This document shows positions 45,769-55,805 of a DNA stretch of 64,000 nucleotides, one piece after another. The stretch lies in assembly GCF_900109735.1 (NCBI RefSeq), contig NZ_FOAS01000004.1, positions 124,001 to 188,000 of the forward strand, in the 5' to 3' direction. This DNA is from Atopomonas hussainii. GTDB lineage: Bacteria; Pseudomonadota; Gammaproteobacteria; Pseudomonadales; Pseudomonadaceae. The position numbers and the translations under genes are program-made. The notes beneath the pieces are model-generated. The model ran no database searches. It saw only the letters and a program-made list of their open reading frames with translations, and was not told where the DNA came from. Each line of letters starts with the position of its first letter. The first letter of the stretch is position 1.

Positions 45769-46760
45769 TAGTTGGCACCTCGTGCACGACGAATTTCACC
45801 GGCCAGCTGATGCACGGCCAAGGCGTACATCACGCTACGGTTGTAGCGGGTGATAACGTAGAAGTTCTTCTGCCCCAGCCAGTGCTCATTACCCTCGGCG
45901 CCTTCTAGGCGATAAGCCGTCACCAGCATATCGGCGGGCAGGTTGTCTTCACTCTGCCAGCCCAGCTCGGCCAGCTCAGCCACGGTTTTCACCGGGTCGA
46001 GGCCTTGAGTTAAGCCTTCATCCACCCGCGAGCCACTCACGCTAGCGCGCGACACCACTGCACCACCAGTTACCCAGCCATGCACTTTGAAGTAGTTGGC
46101 CACGCTGCCAATGGCATCGACCGGGTTGCTCCAAATATTGATGTGCCCGTCGTTATCGAAATCCACCGCGTAGGCGCGGTAGCTCGACGGCATAAACTGC
46201 GGCATGCCCATGGCACCGGCGTAAGAGCCTTTGAGGGTGAGCGGGTTAACTTGCTGATCGCGGCTTAACAGCAGGAACTCACGCAGCTCTTTTTTGAAGA
46301 AGTCGGCGCGCGGCGGGTAATCAAAACCCAGTGTCGACAGCGCGTCGATCACGCGGAAGTTGCCGGTGATACGACCATAAAAAGTTTCTACGCCAATGAT
46401 CGAGACAATCACCTCAGCCGGTACGCCGTAGGTTTGCTCGGCGCGCGCCAGGGTGGCGGCGTGTTGTTTCCAGAAATCCACACCACGCTGAATGCGTTGG
46501 TCGGTGATGAAAATCTTGCGGTAATCCTTCCACGGCTTGGCGCGCTCAGCTGGGCGCGAAATCGCATCCAGAATGCTTTGCTTGCGCTCCACCTCAGTGA
46601 ACAAGCCATGCAGCTGCTCCTGAGCAAAGCCATGGTTATTGGCCATGTCCTGAATAAACGCCTGCACTTGCGGCTGGCTTTGATAATCCGCCGCCTGCAC
46701 AGCCGTAGAAGCCCCCAAACCGGCCAACAGTGCGGCCAACAAACCTTTGCGAAGACGCAT
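45768..46760 (-). CDS. mltB: Lytic murein transglycosylase B
   Basis: A 330-residue exported enzyme with a signal peptide (RLRKGLLAALLAGLGASTAV, then QAADY). The catalytic Glu is in SIIGVETFYGRITG, and the substrate-binding motif MGMPQFMPSSYRAYAVDFDN is present. No lipobox is seen, so it is probably a soluble or loosely attached member (SltB1-like). The ATG at 46760 is followed by the signal peptide; the extension above is not supported. Between rodA and rlpA. Confidence 0.92.
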   Translation of the reverse strand: MRLRKGLLAALLAGLGASTAVQAADYQSQPQVQAFIQDMANNHGFAQEQLHGLFTEVERKQSILDAISRPAERAKPWKDYRKIFITDQRIQRGVDFWKQHAATLARAEQTYGVPAEVIVSIIGVETFYGRITGNFRVIDALSTLGFDYPPRADFFKKELREFLLLSRDQQVNPLTLKGSYAGAMGMPQFMPSSYRAYAVDFDNDGHINIWSNPVDAIGSVANYFKVHGWVTGGAVVSRASVSGSRVDEGLTQGLDPVKTVAELAELGWQSEDNLPADMLVTAYRLEGAEGNEHWLGQKNFYVITRYNRSVMYALAVHQLAGEIRRARGAN

Positions 46761-46777
46761 TAACTCGTTCTCTTTAT

Positions 46778-47923
46778 TTAACCTTGGGCGATCCACTTGC
46801 GGTGCGTGTGAATCGACATCATGACGCCAAACCCAGCCAGCAAGGTGACAATCGAGGTGCCACCATAACTGATAAATGGCAAGGGTACCCCCACCACCGG
46901 TAACAATCCGCTAACCATGCCTATGTTGATAAACACATAAACAAAAAACGTCAGCGTGATTGTGCCCGCCATCAGCTTGCCAAACAGGCTCTGTGCTTTA
47001 TAGGTGATGGCCATACCACGAGCCACCAACAGTAAATACAAAAACAGCAGCAGGCAGATGCCTACTAGCCCAAACTCTTCGCCAAGCACGGCAATGATAA
47101 AGTCCGTGTGACTTTCGGGCAAAAAATCCAAATGCGACTGCGTGCCCTGCAGCCAGCCTTTGCCATACACACCGCCAGAACCAATCGCCGCCTTGGACTG
47201 AATAATGTTCCAGCCCGAGCCCAGCGGATCGCTCTCGGGGTCGAGAAAGGTCAACACGCGCTGCTTTTGATAATCGCGCATGACAAAGAACCACATACCG
47301 ATAGCCAGCGGCACCACGGCAGCCACGGCGCTAAGAATCCAACGCCACTGCAAGCCGCCCATAAACAGCACAAACGCACCGGAGGCGATAATCAGCAGCG
47401 AGGTGCCTAAGTCGGGCTGAATCAAGATCATGCCGAACGGCACCACCGCCAGCGCCAGCGCCACCACAATGTGTTTTAGGCGCGGCGGCAAAGCGCGACT
47501 GCCTAAGTAGCTGGCCACCATCATCGGCACGATCAGTTTCATGAATTCCGACGGCTGAAAGCGAATCACCCCGGGAATGTAAATCCAGCGCTGCGCACCT
47601 TTGGCGCCATCGCCCGCCACCAGCACAATACCCAACAGCACTAAGCCGCCGACATACGCCAACACCACCCAGCGGGCCATAAAACGCGGCTCGAACTGAG
47701 CGATGATCAGCATGCCGGTTAAACCAATGCCAAACGACACGGCCTGGCGAATAACCAAGCCCCAGTCTTTACCGCTGGCCGAATACAAAACAAACAGGCC
47801 CGTAGCGGCAATGGTCAGCAAGATAAACAGCAGCTGCCCGTCGATATGCATGCGCTGTAACAGCGAAGCACGCCGACGCATTAAGTCTTCTCGGGTGATG
47901 TTGCGGTCGAAGTTATTGGCCAT
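46778..47923 (-). CDS. rodA: Peptidoglycan glycosyltransferase RodA (SEDS)
   Basis: A 381-residue integral membrane protein with ten hydrophobic segments. It polymerises lipid II for lateral-wall growth with PBP2. Standard SEDS blocks are seen: RWIYIPGVIRFQPSEFMKL, LIQPDLGTSLLI, LPESHTDFIIAVLGEEFG and VGVPLPFISYGGTSIVTL. The ATG at 47923 follows GAGGAAG and lies inside the last 11 bases of mrdA. Confidence 0.96.
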   Translation of the reverse strand: MANNFDRNITREDLMRRRASLLQRMHIDGQLLFILLTIAATGLFVLYSASGKDWGLVIRQAVSFGIGLTGMLIIAQFEPRFMARWVVLAYVGGLVLLGIVLVAGDGAKGAQRWIYIPGVIRFQPSEFMKLIVPMMVASYLGSRALPPRLKHIVVALALAVVPFGMILIQPDLGTSLLIIASGAFVLFMGGLQWRWILSAVAAVVPLAIGMWFFVMRDYQKQRVLTFLDPESDPLGSGWNIIQSKAAIGSGGVYGKGWLQGTQSHLDFLPESHTDFIIAVLGEEFGLVGICLLLFLYLLLVARGMAITYKAQSLFGKLMAGTITLTFFVYVFINIGMVSGLLPVVGVPLPFISYGGTSIVTLLAGFGVMMSIHTHRKWIAQG

Positions 47924-49826
47924 GGGCTTCCTCGGGCGGTGGCGGCGGATGGTACTCCACCTTGCCGCTGTGCGCCTTGAGCTTGCCTTCGGCATCTAGC
48001 AGCCAAGCATCCATGACTTTTTTCACCACCGGCGCGGCCACACCACTGCCGGACTCACCGTTTTCCACCATCACTGCCACGGCAATGCGTGGCGCATCGG
48101 CCGGGGCAAAGCCGATAAACAAGGCATGGTCGCGATGGCGTTCATTGATTTTGTTGCGGTCGTACTTTTCACCCTGCTTGATCGCCACCACCTGCGCGGT
48201 GCCACTTTTGCCGGCGATTTGATACGCCGCCGTACTACCGACGCGGTAAGCCGTGCCGCGCGGGTAATGCAGCACGTTGATCATGCCTTCAATACCGCGA
48301 TCCCAGCTTTTCGGGTCTTTGAGGGTGACGTTCGCAGGTGTTTCCGGCTCGTCAATCGGCTGATCGCCAAGCAAACGCACCATGCGCGGACGAATCCACT
48401 GGCCACGATTGGCCATCACCGCCGTGGCCTGTGCCAGCTGCATGGGCGTGGCGAGCATGTAACCTTGGCCGATCCCGGCGATCAGCGTTTCACCGGGGTA
48501 CCAGGCTTGATTGCGCACGGCGCGCTTCCACTGCCGTGACGGCACCAAGCCTTCACTTTCTTCACGGGCCAAGTCGACAGTCACACGCTGACCTAAGCCA
48601 AACGCTTTCATGTATTCGCTTAAGCGATCGATGCCCATCTTGTGGGCTAGGTCGTAAAAGTAGGTGTCGTTAGAACGGTAGATAGCCATGTTCATGTCGA
48701 CCCAGCCATCACCGGTACGGTTCCAATTCCGATACAGGTGTTTAACGTTGGGCAACTTATAAAAGCCGGGGTCGAATACACGGTTCTGCGGTGTCACCAC
48801 GCCGGAGTCCAAACCGGCAATCGCCACCATCGGTTTGATGGTCGAGCCCGGCGGATAGGTGCCGCGTAGCACGCGGTTAAACAGTGGGCGGTCTATCGAG
48901 TCGCGCAGCTCGGCGTAATCTTTAAAGCTAATGCCGGTGACGAACAAGTTAGGGTCGTAGCCCGGCTGGCTGACCAGCGCAAGAATACCGCCGGTTTGTG
49001 GCTCAATCGCCACCACTGCGCCACGGCGACCGCCTAAGGCTTGCTCGGCGACTTCTTGCAGGTCGGCATCCATATACAGGTGCAGGTCAACGCCGGCCTG
49101 TGGATCGGTGCGCTTAAGCACGCGCATCACTCGGCCACGGGCGTTGGTTTCTACCTCTTCATAACCCACTTGGCCATGCAGGCGGTCTTCGTAGAAGTAT
49201 TCAATGCCGGTTTTACCGATATGGTGAGTACCGGCATACGCCACGGGGTCGAGCTTCTTCAGCTCTTGCTCATTAATGCGCCCGACGTAGCCGACCGAGT
49301 GAGCAAAGTGCTCTTTAAACGGGTAGTGGCGCACGAGGTTGGCCTGCACTTCGATACCGGGCAGGCGATATTGATTCACCGCGATGCGGGCGATTTGCTC
49401 TTCACTTAAGTTGAACAAAAACGGCACCGGCTCGAAGGGCCGCCGCCCTTGGCGCACGCGGCGCTCAAACAAGCGCCGGTCATCGGCGCCTAGTTCAAGG
49501 ACTGCGACCACCTCATCGAGCAGATCAGGCCAACTCTGTCCGGCCCGCTCGCGGGTTAAGGTGAGGCTAAAACTGGCGCGGTTATCGGCGAGAATTTTGC
49601 CGTTGCGGTCGTAAATCAGCCCGCGGTGCGGCGGGATGGGCAACACGTGCACGCGGTTGTTTTCCGACAGCGTGCTGTGATGCTCGTACTGCGTGACCTG
49701 CAGGTGGTACAGGCGCGCAAACAAGATGCCCACCAAGATCAGCACAAATAACACACCCACCCACACGCGCGAGCGCACCACGCGGGCGTCACGTTCGTGA
49801 TCTTTCAGGCGGATGGGCGCGGCCAT
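47913..49826 (-). CDS. mrdA: Penicillin-binding protein 2 (transpeptidase of the elongasome)
   Basis: A 637-residue class B PBP with one N-terminal membrane helix (VWVGVLFVLILVGILFARLY). The transpeptidase motifs are SxxK (YPPGSTIKPMVAIAG), SxN (IYRSNDTYFYDLA) and KSGT (IAGKSGTAQV). It cross-links lateral-wall peptidoglycan with RodA. The extension above the ATG at 49826 is not supported, being next to the rlmH end. It overlaps rodA. Confidence 0.95.
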   Translation of the reverse strand: MAAPIRLKDHERDARVVRSRVWVGVLFVLILVGILFARLYHLQVTQYEHHSTLSENNRVHVLPIPPHRGLIYDRNGKILADNRASFSLTLTRERAGQSWPDLLDEVVAVLELGADDRRLFERRVRQGRRPFEPVPFLFNLSEEQIARIAVNQYRLPGIEVQANLVRHYPFKEHFAHSVGYVGRINEQELKKLDPVAYAGTHHIGKTGIEYFYEDRLHGQVGYEEVETNARGRVMRVLKRTDPQAGVDLHLYMDADLQEVAEQALGGRRGAVVAIEPQTGGILALVSQPGYDPNLFVTGISFKDYAELRDSIDRPLFNRVLRGTYPPGSTIKPMVAIAGLDSGVVTPQNRVFDPGFYKLPNVKHLYRNWNRTGDGWVDMNMAIYRSNDTYFYDLAHKMGIDRLSEYMKAFGLGQRVTVDLAREESEGLVPSRQWKRAVRNQAWYPGETLIAGIGQGYMLATPMQLAQATAVMANRGQWIRPRMVRLLGDQPIDEPETPANVTLKDPKSWDRGIEGMINVLHYPRGTAYRVGSTAAYQIAGKSGTAQVVAIKQGEKYDRNKINERHRDHALFIGFAPADAPRIAVAVMVENGESGSGVAAPVVKKVMDAWLLDAEGKLKAHSGKVEYHPPPPPEEAHGQ

Positions 49827-49843
49827 AACAGGTGGGCGACTCG

Positions 49844-50311
49844 TTATTTGTGGTAAGGATGGCCGGACAGCACAGTCCAAGCGCGGTACAGCTGTTCAGC
49901 CAACAAGACCCGCACCAAGGGGTGCGGCAAGGTCAGCGGCGACAACGACCAACGCTGTTCGCTGCGCGCGCATACCTCAGGCGCCAGCCCTTCCGGGCCG
50001 CCGACCATCAAGTTGACGGTGCGCGCATCGAGGCGCCAGTTATCCAGTGACTGCGCCAGCTGCTCGGTGCTCCACGGCTTGCCTTCGACTTCTAGGGTGA
50101 CAATACGTTCCCCAGCGCCGACTTTGCTCAGCATGGCTTCGCCTTCTTTGTGGATCAGCCGCGCCACATCGGCATTTTTGCCGCGCGTCGACAGCGGAAT
50201 CTCCACCAACTCCAGCGTCAGCTCAGGCGGCAGACGCTTGGCGTATTCTTGCCAGCCGTCTTCCACCCAACGCGGCATGCGCGTGCCCACAGCAATCAGG
50301 CGAATTTTCAC
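49844..50311 (-). CDS. rlmH: 23S rRNA pseudouridine-1915 N3-methyltransferase
   Basis: A 155-residue SPOUT methyltransferase acting on the 70S ribosome. [20 protein letters not shown] at the start, and the knotted SAM site with [15 protein letters not shown] and [20 protein letters not shown], are typical. The start is a GTG at 50311, which gives exactly the family's usual length; the longer frame upstream overlaps rsfS. It follows rsfS by five bases. Confidence 0.95.
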   Translation of the reverse strand: MKIRLIAVGTRMPRWVEDGWQEYAKRLPPELTLELVEIPLSTRGKNADVARLIHKEGEAMLSKVGAGERIVTLEVEGKPWSTEQLAQSLDNWRLDARTVNLMVGGPEGLAPEVCARSEQRWSLSPLTLPHPLVRVLLAEQLYRAWTVLSGHPYHK

Positions 50312-50316
50312 CGTGC

Positions 50317-50676
50317 TTATTCGCCCTGCGACTGATGCTGCTCGCGGCTTTGCGCGGTGCTCTGCCACAGGCGCTCAAGGTCGTAAAACTCACGCGCGGT
50401 AGGCTGCATGACGTGCACCACGACATTGCCCAAGTCGAGCAGCGCCCACTCGCCACTGTCTAGGCCTTCGCTGCCGAGCACGCTAACGCCTTGCTCTTTG
50501 GCTTTCATCATCACGCTGTCGGCCAGCGACTTAACGTGACGGCCCGAAGTACCGCTGGCGATGATCATCACATCGGTGACGCTGGTTTTTTCCCGCACGT
50601 CGATGGTGACGATGTCTTTGCCTTTGATCTCTTCTAAGGCGGCGACCGCCAGTTCGACCAGTTGTTCTGTTTGCAT
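50317..50676 (-). CDS. rsfS: Ribosomal silencing factor RsfS
   Basis: A 119-residue protein that binds L14 and blocks subunit joining in starvation. [37 protein letters not shown] and [20 protein letters not shown] are the family blocks. The ATG at 50676 has GAGG upstream; a TTG six codons earlier is less likely. It lies between nadD and rlmH in the common order. Confidence 0.95.
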   Translation of the reverse strand: MQTEQLVELAVAALEEIKGKDIVTIDVREKTSVTDVMIIASGTSGRHVKSLADSVMMKAKEQGVSVLGSEGLDSGEWALLDLGNVVVHVMQPTAREFYDLERLWQSTAQSREQHQSQGE

Positions 50677-50690
50677 GCTGTTGTTCAACC

Positions 50691-51335
50691 TCAAGGGGCG
50701 TCACGGTACAAGCCGTGCGCCTGAATAAAATGCTGCACGCTGGACGGCAGCAGAAAATCAATGGACTGGCCCGCCGCGCACAACGCTCGAATGTGCGTTG
50801 CCGAGATAGCCAGCGATGTTTGCTCCATAAACGCCACCTGCCCCGCTGGGCCAGTGAACGCTTGCGGGTTTTGCACACTGCGTGCGGCGAGCAGATCCTT
50901 CAGCGCCTCCGGCAGTTCAGCGGCCTGATCCGGGCGCTGCAGAACCAGCACATGGGCTAGCTCCAGTAAGCTCTGCCAGCGGTGCCAAGTCGGCAAGCCA
51001 CAGAAGGCATCCCAGCCCAACAGCAGAATCAATTGCACCTCAGCGCCTAGCTCGGCACGTAACGACAGCAGTGTGTCGACCGTGTAGGAAGGCTTTTCCC
51101 GCTGCAGTTCGCGGTCATCCACCGCCAAACCGGCGATACCCGCAATCGCCAATTGCACCATCGCCAAACGCTGTTCGGCGCTAGCACCGGGCCGCTCACG
51201 GTGCGGTGGCCGCGCACTGGGAATCAGGCGTAGTTCGTCCAAGCCCAAGGCTTCACGCACCTCCAGCGCCGCGCGCAGATGGCCGTGATGAATCGGGTCG
51301 AACGTGCCGCCTAACAGGCCAATGCGCTGGGTCAT
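50691..51335 (-). CDS. nadD: Nicotinate-nucleotide adenylyltransferase
   Basis: A 214-residue enzyme making deamido-NAD. The nucleotidyltransferase motif is [20 protein letters not shown], and the C-terminal [13 protein letters not shown] matches the ISxTxxR motif. It overlaps the proA stop by one base. Confidence 0.95.
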   Translation of the reverse strand: MTQRIGLLGGTFDPIHHGHLRAALEVREALGLDELRLIPSARPPHRERPGASAEQRLAMVQLAIAGIAGLAVDDRELQREKPSYTVDTLLSLRAELGAEVQLILLLGWDAFCGLPTWHRWQSLLELAHVLVLQRPDQAAELPEALKDLLAARSVQNPQAFTGPAGQVAFMEQTSLAISATHIRALCAAGQSIDFLLPSSVQHFIQAHGLYRDAP

Positions 51336-52594
51336 CAGCCGCGCGTCTGTCCGCTGCCGATCACCACGTACTTCTCGCTGGTCAGGCCTTCCAAGCCAAC
51401 CGGGCCACGGGCGTGGATTTTATCGGTGGAGATACCGATTTCCGCGCCTAAGCCGTATTCAAAGCCATCGGCAAAACAGGTCGGCGCGTTAACCATCACC
51501 GAGCTTGAATCCACCTCGGCCATAAACTGCCGCGACTGACTGAGGTTTTCCGTGACGATGGCGTCGGTGTGGTGCGAACCGTAGTGATTGATGTGCGTCA
51601 CCGCTGCAGGTAGATCAGCCACCACCTTAATCGACAGCACCGGCGCCAAGTATTCAGTCGACCAGTCTTCTTCACTCGCCGCCAGGCAGCTGATCAGCGC
51701 TTGGGTTTGCACACAGCCACGCAGCTCGACGCCTTGCTCGGCGAAGCGGGCCGCCATGGCCGGGAGAAACTCAGCGGCAATCGCTTGATCGACCAACAGG
51801 GTTTCCATCGCGCCGCAAATGCCATAGCGATAGCACTTGGCGTTGAAGGCGATCTCTTGCGCCATGGCCAAGTCGGCATGCGCGCTGACATACACATGGC
51901 AGATGCCATCGAGGTGTTTGATCACCGGCACACGCGCTTCGCGTGAGATGCGTTCGATTAGGCCTTTGCCGCCGCGCGGCACGATTACATCAACAAACTC
52001 GGGCATGCTGATCAGCGCGCCCACCGCGGCGCGGTCGGTGGTTTCCACCACTTGCACCGCCGCAGCCGGCAAACCGGCTTCTGCCAAGCCGCGCTGGATG
52101 CAGGCGGCAATCGCACGGTTAGAGTGAATCGCCTCGGAGCCACCACGCAAAATCGTCGCGTTGCCCGACTTCAAACACAGGCTGGCGGCGTCGATGGTCA
52201 CGTTCGGGCGCGACTCATAAATAATCCCCACCACGCCGAGCGGCACGCGCATGCGGCCAATCTGCAAACCCGACGGGCGGTAGGTCATATCGCGGATAGT
52301 GCCGACGGGGTCTGGCAAACCGGCCACTTGGCGCAAGCCTTCGATCATGCCGTCGATGCGCGCTGGGGTCAGCGCCAGACGATCAAGCAGCGCGGCTTCT
52401 AAGCCATTGGCGCGGCCATTATCGAGGTCTTTTTGGTTGGCTTCGGTCAGCTCAGCGCGGGCCGCATCCAGCGCCTTAGCGGCGGCCAGCAGAGCGGCGT
52501 TCTTCTGCGCGGTGCTGGCTTGGGCAACCACACGCGAGGCATCGCGGGCGGCTTGGCCCAGGCTCTGCATATAGGCAAGTACAGACTCAGTCAT
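51335..52594 (-). CDS. proA: Gamma-glutamyl phosphate reductase
   Basis: A 419-residue aldehyde-dehydrogenase-superfamily enzyme, second step of proline synthesis. [20 protein letters not shown], the [12 protein letters not shown] segment and the catalytic Cys region [17 protein letters not shown] are present, and [20 protein letters not shown] closes it. The N-terminal [20 protein letters not shown] is standard. Length is typical. It heads the leftward proA-nadD-rsfS-rlmH-mrdA-rodA-mltB-rlpA run; proB lies about 24 kb away. Confidence 0.95.
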   Translation of the reverse strand: MTESVLAYMQSLGQAARDASRVVAQASTAQKNAALLAAAKALDAARAELTEANQKDLDNGRANGLEAALLDRLALTPARIDGMIEGLRQVAGLPDPVGTIRDMTYRPSGLQIGRMRVPLGVVGIIYESRPNVTIDAASLCLKSGNATILRGGSEAIHSNRAIAACIQRGLAEAGLPAAAVQVVETTDRAAVGALISMPEFVDVIVPRGGKGLIERISREARVPVIKHLDGICHVYVSAHADLAMAQEIAFNAKCYRYGICGAMETLLVDQAIAAEFLPAMAARFAEQGVELRGCVQTQALISCLAASEEDWSTEYLAPVLSIKVVADLPAAVTHINHYGSHHTDAIVTENLSQSRQFMAEVDSSSVMVNAPTCFADGFEYGLGAEIGISTDKIHARGPVGLEGLTSEKYVVIGSGQTRG

Positions 52595-52671
52595 GCAACT
52601 TCCACAGGTTTTTCAGCGAAACGGCTGATTATACGGGCCTGCGGCATTGTATTTCGAGTACCTAGCAGCAT

Positions 52672-53601
52672 TCAGCCGGCGGGCGCTTTGCGCCGCGCAA
52701 ACACATAGAGCAGGTTTGGCTCGCTGACCAAATACAAATTGCCAGCCTCATCCATGCTCACGCCTTCTGCCTGCGGGACAGCCGCCTTAAGGCCTGCCGC
52801 ACCACGGCGCAGCGACAAACTACTCTTCGGTCGTCCTGCCCGATCGACCTCAAGTAGCAACTGCGACTCATCCGACAGCACCAGCAAGTGACCACTCGCC
52901 CCATCAAAATGTAAGCCGCTTATGTCACGCATAAACAAGCGACGATTGCGTTCGGCGTCATCATCCACAACTAGGTTTTCTTGCCCCGAATAAGGGAAAC
53001 CCTTCACGGTAAAGAGCTGTTTAGGGTCACGCTCTTTAGCCACCCAGAGCTGTTCTGTGCTGCTGTCCCACGCCAGCCCTTCGAAGCCCTTATTGCCGTT
53101 GCGCGCCACGCCGAGGGTAAGGTTTGGCAAGCTATCTACCGTCAGCCTGGCTTGCAGGTTTTCCAGCTGCACATCGAGCAAGCGCTGCACGCGCTCGTCG
53201 GCCACCACCAAGCGACCCGGCGCCACTAAGGTGAGTGCTTCGGCATCTTCCAGCCCCAGCAGACGGGTTCTGGCCAACACTTGGCCTTGCAGCGACACCA
53301 GCAATAGCTCAGCAGGATGATCGACCAGCGCCCACAAGGCTTGGCGTTCGGGGTCGTACTGCACATCGGATAGACCGTGCACATCGGGCAGCTCGACCGC
53401 ATCGAGCAACACCTGATAGTCATTCAGCCAAACCCCGGCAATACCCTGCGGTAAGGATTCCCACCAAAACAGCAAATTGAACCAACCGCGATCAAGCCAC
53501 TGGTGCTGCTTGGCATACACCCCGCCCCACAACGACATTAACAGCAGCGCCAACGACAATAGCCAACGCCCCACATGCCTCGCCTTTTTAGCCTCTGTCA
53601 C
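52672..53601 (-). CDS. SdiA-regulated-domain (YjiK-like) beta-propeller protein
   Basis: About 309 residues. An N-terminal membrane helix (WLLSLALLLMSLWGGVYA) is followed by a beta-propeller with repeats such as VHGLSDVQYDPERQALWALV, GFEGLAWDSSTEQLWVAKER and EGVSMDEAGNLYLVSEPNLL. These repeats mark the SdiA-regulated family, whose role is unknown; a periplasmic location is inferred. Start codon is a GTG: the one at 53601 has AGG at about 8 bases; the GTG at 53610 is possible. Lies alone between proA and the two-component genes. Confidence 0.82.
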   Translation of the reverse strand: MTEAKKARHVGRWLLSLALLLMSLWGGVYAKQHQWLDRGWFNLLFWWESLPQGIAGVWLNDYQVLLDAVELPDVHGLSDVQYDPERQALWALVDHPAELLLVSLQGQVLARTRLLGLEDAEALTLVAPGRLVVADERVQRLLDVQLENLQARLTVDSLPNLTLGVARNGNKGFEGLAWDSSTEQLWVAKERDPKQLFTVKGFPYSGQENLVVDDDAERNRRLFMRDISGLHFDGASGHLLVLSDESQLLLEVDRAGRPKSSLSLRRGAAGLKAAVPQAEGVSMDEAGNLYLVSEPNLLYVFARRKAPAG

Positions 53602-53657
53602 GCCACACACCTCATTGAGAATGAACTGTGCGACAGGCTAAGTAAGGCAGCGTCAAG

Positions 53658-54884
53658 CTAACGTGAAGGCTCGGCAGACTCCGGGTTAAAACACACGCAG
53701 GCGGTAAACGTCTGGTCATCGTGCTCAGCCGCAAACTGCCAGCCGCAGTGCGCACAAATCGCCCGCACAATCTGCAAGCCCCAGCCTTCGCCAGCGCTGC
53801 TCTCATCCGCCAATCGATTCGTAACGGTGAGTGCCGCTGGGGTTAAACGCACCTGCGTGGGCGAGCCATCGCCGTGCTGCGCAGCATTTCTCAGCAAGTT
53901 ACTGAGCAATACATGCAGCAAGGCGGCCGACGCCCACTGCCCGGGCACGCCCTCAACCTCGACATGCAGCGTTGGCATCGTGCGGGCCTCGGCCAAGTGC
54001 GCCTGCACCGCCTGCAAATAATGCGCATCAAGCAGCACGGCGTCGCGCACCGCGCCATCGACAGTGCGCTCACGCGCCAGCAGTAGAAACGTTTCGATCA
54101 GCCCCTGCATGTCCTTAACGGCCCGCGCTATTCGCGCCAAAGCGGGCTGCTGGGCCGGTAACGTACCCTGCAGACGCTCCAGCGCTGCCTGTACCACCGC
54201 CACGGGCGTGCGCAATTCGTGACTGGCAAAGCGGGTAAATTGCTGCTCCCGCGCCACCGCTTGCCGCACTTGTTGCACCGCCTGGTTGAGCGCCTGCAGC
54301 AGCTGCCTAACTTCCGCCGAGCTATGCGGCGGCAGTACGAGCTTGGCCTGCTCGACGTACCCATCCCACATCTGTAGTTGTTGCTGAACTTGCTTTAAAG
54401 GCTGCACGGCACGACGAATCAGCCACCACAAACACAACAGCCCCAGCAGCACGGCAGGCCCGATCAGCAAGCCATAGCGCAGCATAACCTGCGTTTCTAA
54501 GGGCTCATCAGGCTCAATCTGTTGGGTATTAAACAGAAGGTAAAACACTTCACCCGCAGGCTTGGGCCAACTGAGAATAAATACGTCTTCTTGAACGCCA
54601 CTGAGCTCATCCAGCCCGCGCCAGAGCGGCGAAACCTGCTCACGCACCGTCGCCGGCAAATCGTCGTAAGCCAATACCAACCAAGTAAAACTATCGATTT
54701 GCTGCGAGTATGCCGGCAAGCGCGCTTGCCAGAACTGCGCTTGGTAGACCAGTTGCTGGCGGGTTTGCGCCTCACTACCCCAGTTCAGCGCCGACTGCAT
54801 CAGCAGCGCATTGCCTAACATCAGCGCCAGCAACAGCGCCATCAAGGGCAACAGCAGCTGGCGCTGCAAGCTCTGCGCCTTCAT
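53658..54884 (-). CDS. Two-component sensor histidine kinase
   Basis: A 408-residue inner-membrane kinase. Two membrane helices (about residues 12-33 and 135-156) enclose a periplasmic domain of about 100 residues. The phospho-acceptor His is in FARFASHELRTPVAVVQ-type sequence (here FTRFASHELRTPVAV), and the N box is LLSNLLRNAAQHG. The usual DxGxG G1 box is not seen; the ATP lid region reads ADESSAGEGWGLQIV. Its ATG overlaps the stop of the response regulator (ATGA). Signal unknown. Confidence 0.88.
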   Translation of the reverse strand: MKAQSLQRQLLLPLMALLLALMLGNALLMQSALNWGSEAQTRQQLVYQAQFWQARLPAYSQQIDSFTWLVLAYDDLPATVREQVSPLWRGLDELSGVQEDVFILSWPKPAGEVFYLLFNTQQIEPDEPLETQVMLRYGLLIGPAVLLGLLCLWWLIRRAVQPLKQVQQQLQMWDGYVEQAKLVLPPHSSAEVRQLLQALNQAVQQVRQAVAREQQFTRFASHELRTPVAVVQAALERLQGTLPAQQPALARIARAVKDMQGLIETFLLLARERTVDGAVRDAVLLDAHYLQAVQAHLAEARTMPTLHVEVEGVPGQWASAALLHVLLSNLLRNAAQHGDGSPTQVRLTPAALTVTNRLADESSAGEGWGLQIVRAICAHCGWQFAAEHDDQTFTACVCFNPESAEPSR

Positions 54885-55594
54885 TGCATGCCCTCTGCCG
54901 TCAAATAAAACCCTTGCCGCCCCCGTGTGCACAGCAGCGGCTGGGCAAATGGCCGGTCAATCACTTGGCGCAGCTGGTACACATGGGCACGCAACAGGGC
55001 GGCGTTGGCGGAGGAGTCCTCGCCCCACACCTCCAACAGTAACTGTTCGCGACTGACCACTTTCGGCGCCTCGCGCAGCAATATCGTCAGCAGCTTGGTT
55101 TGAATGGGCGATAGCGCTAGCTGCATGCCTTCGCGCCATGCGATGCCTTGCTCCGGCGCCAAACGCAGGCCGGCATAACTGAGCTGACCTTGGTGCTCAT
55201 CTGTTACGCGACTGCGCCGCAAGAGCGCAGCAATCCGCACCAACAGAATTTTGATCGCAAAGGGTTTAACTAAGTAATCATCCGCACCGACGGCAAAGCC
55301 TTGCAGCACATCGTCTTGGCTGTCGCGTGCGGTTAGAAACAACACCGGCACGTGCAGACCTTCGCTTCGCAGCTGCTCACACAACGCCAAACCGTTTAAG
55401 CGCGGCAAGCCAATATCCACCACCAGCAACTCAAAGCGTGGCTCGGCCTCGCGCACCAAGGTCAGCGCCTGCCGCCCATCGGCGGCGTAATCGGCTTGAT
55501 AGCCCTCATCCGCTAACGCTTCTAATAACGACACTGCCAAATCGCGCTGGTCTTCAACCAGCAATACGCGACCACGATGTTGACCCACAGACAC
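54881..55594 (-). CDS. OmpR/PhoB-family response regulator
   Basis: A 237-residue regulator. The receiver domain has the acidic pair LLVEDQRDL, the phospho-acceptor Asp in LLVVDIGLPRLNG and Lys in DDYLVKPFAI. A winged-helix domain (about residues 140-235) has LSPIQTKLLTILLREAPKVV and LRAHVYQLRQVID. It is co-transcribed with the sensor kinase. Target genes cannot be read from the sequence. Confidence 0.93.
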   Translation of the reverse strand: MSVGQHRGRVLLVEDQRDLAVSLLEALADEGYQADYAADGRQALTLVREAEPRFELLVVDIGLPRLNGLALCEQLRSEGLHVPVLFLTARDSQDDVLQGFAVGADDYLVKPFAIKILLVRIAALLRRSRVTDEHQGQLSYAGLRLAPEQGIAWREGMQLALSPIQTKLLTILLREAPKVVSREQLLLEVWGEDSSANAALLRAHVYQLRQVIDRPFAQPLLCTRGRQGFYLTAEGMQ

Positions 55595-55805
55595 CTCCGC
55601 AACCCTCAGGAAACATCACGTAGCGTAAAGACATCGTGAAAGTTACCTCTTGCTACAGCAGCTTAGAGCACCCACCTCGCGCCAGCGCATGCACCCAATA
55701 AAGGTTGGGTAACCAAGTGCCACGCACGCCCGTAACGTGAAGCCCTGATAAAAAAGATAAAAGCCGCTGCCTTCGGGCGTGGCACTTACAGCCCAGGGAT
55801 TTGTC

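Noticed and set aside
55653-55805. Short open frames between the response regulator and the hydrolase genes
   Set aside because: They overlap the start of the hydrolase on the opposite strand, lack ribosome-binding sites and show no conserved pattern.
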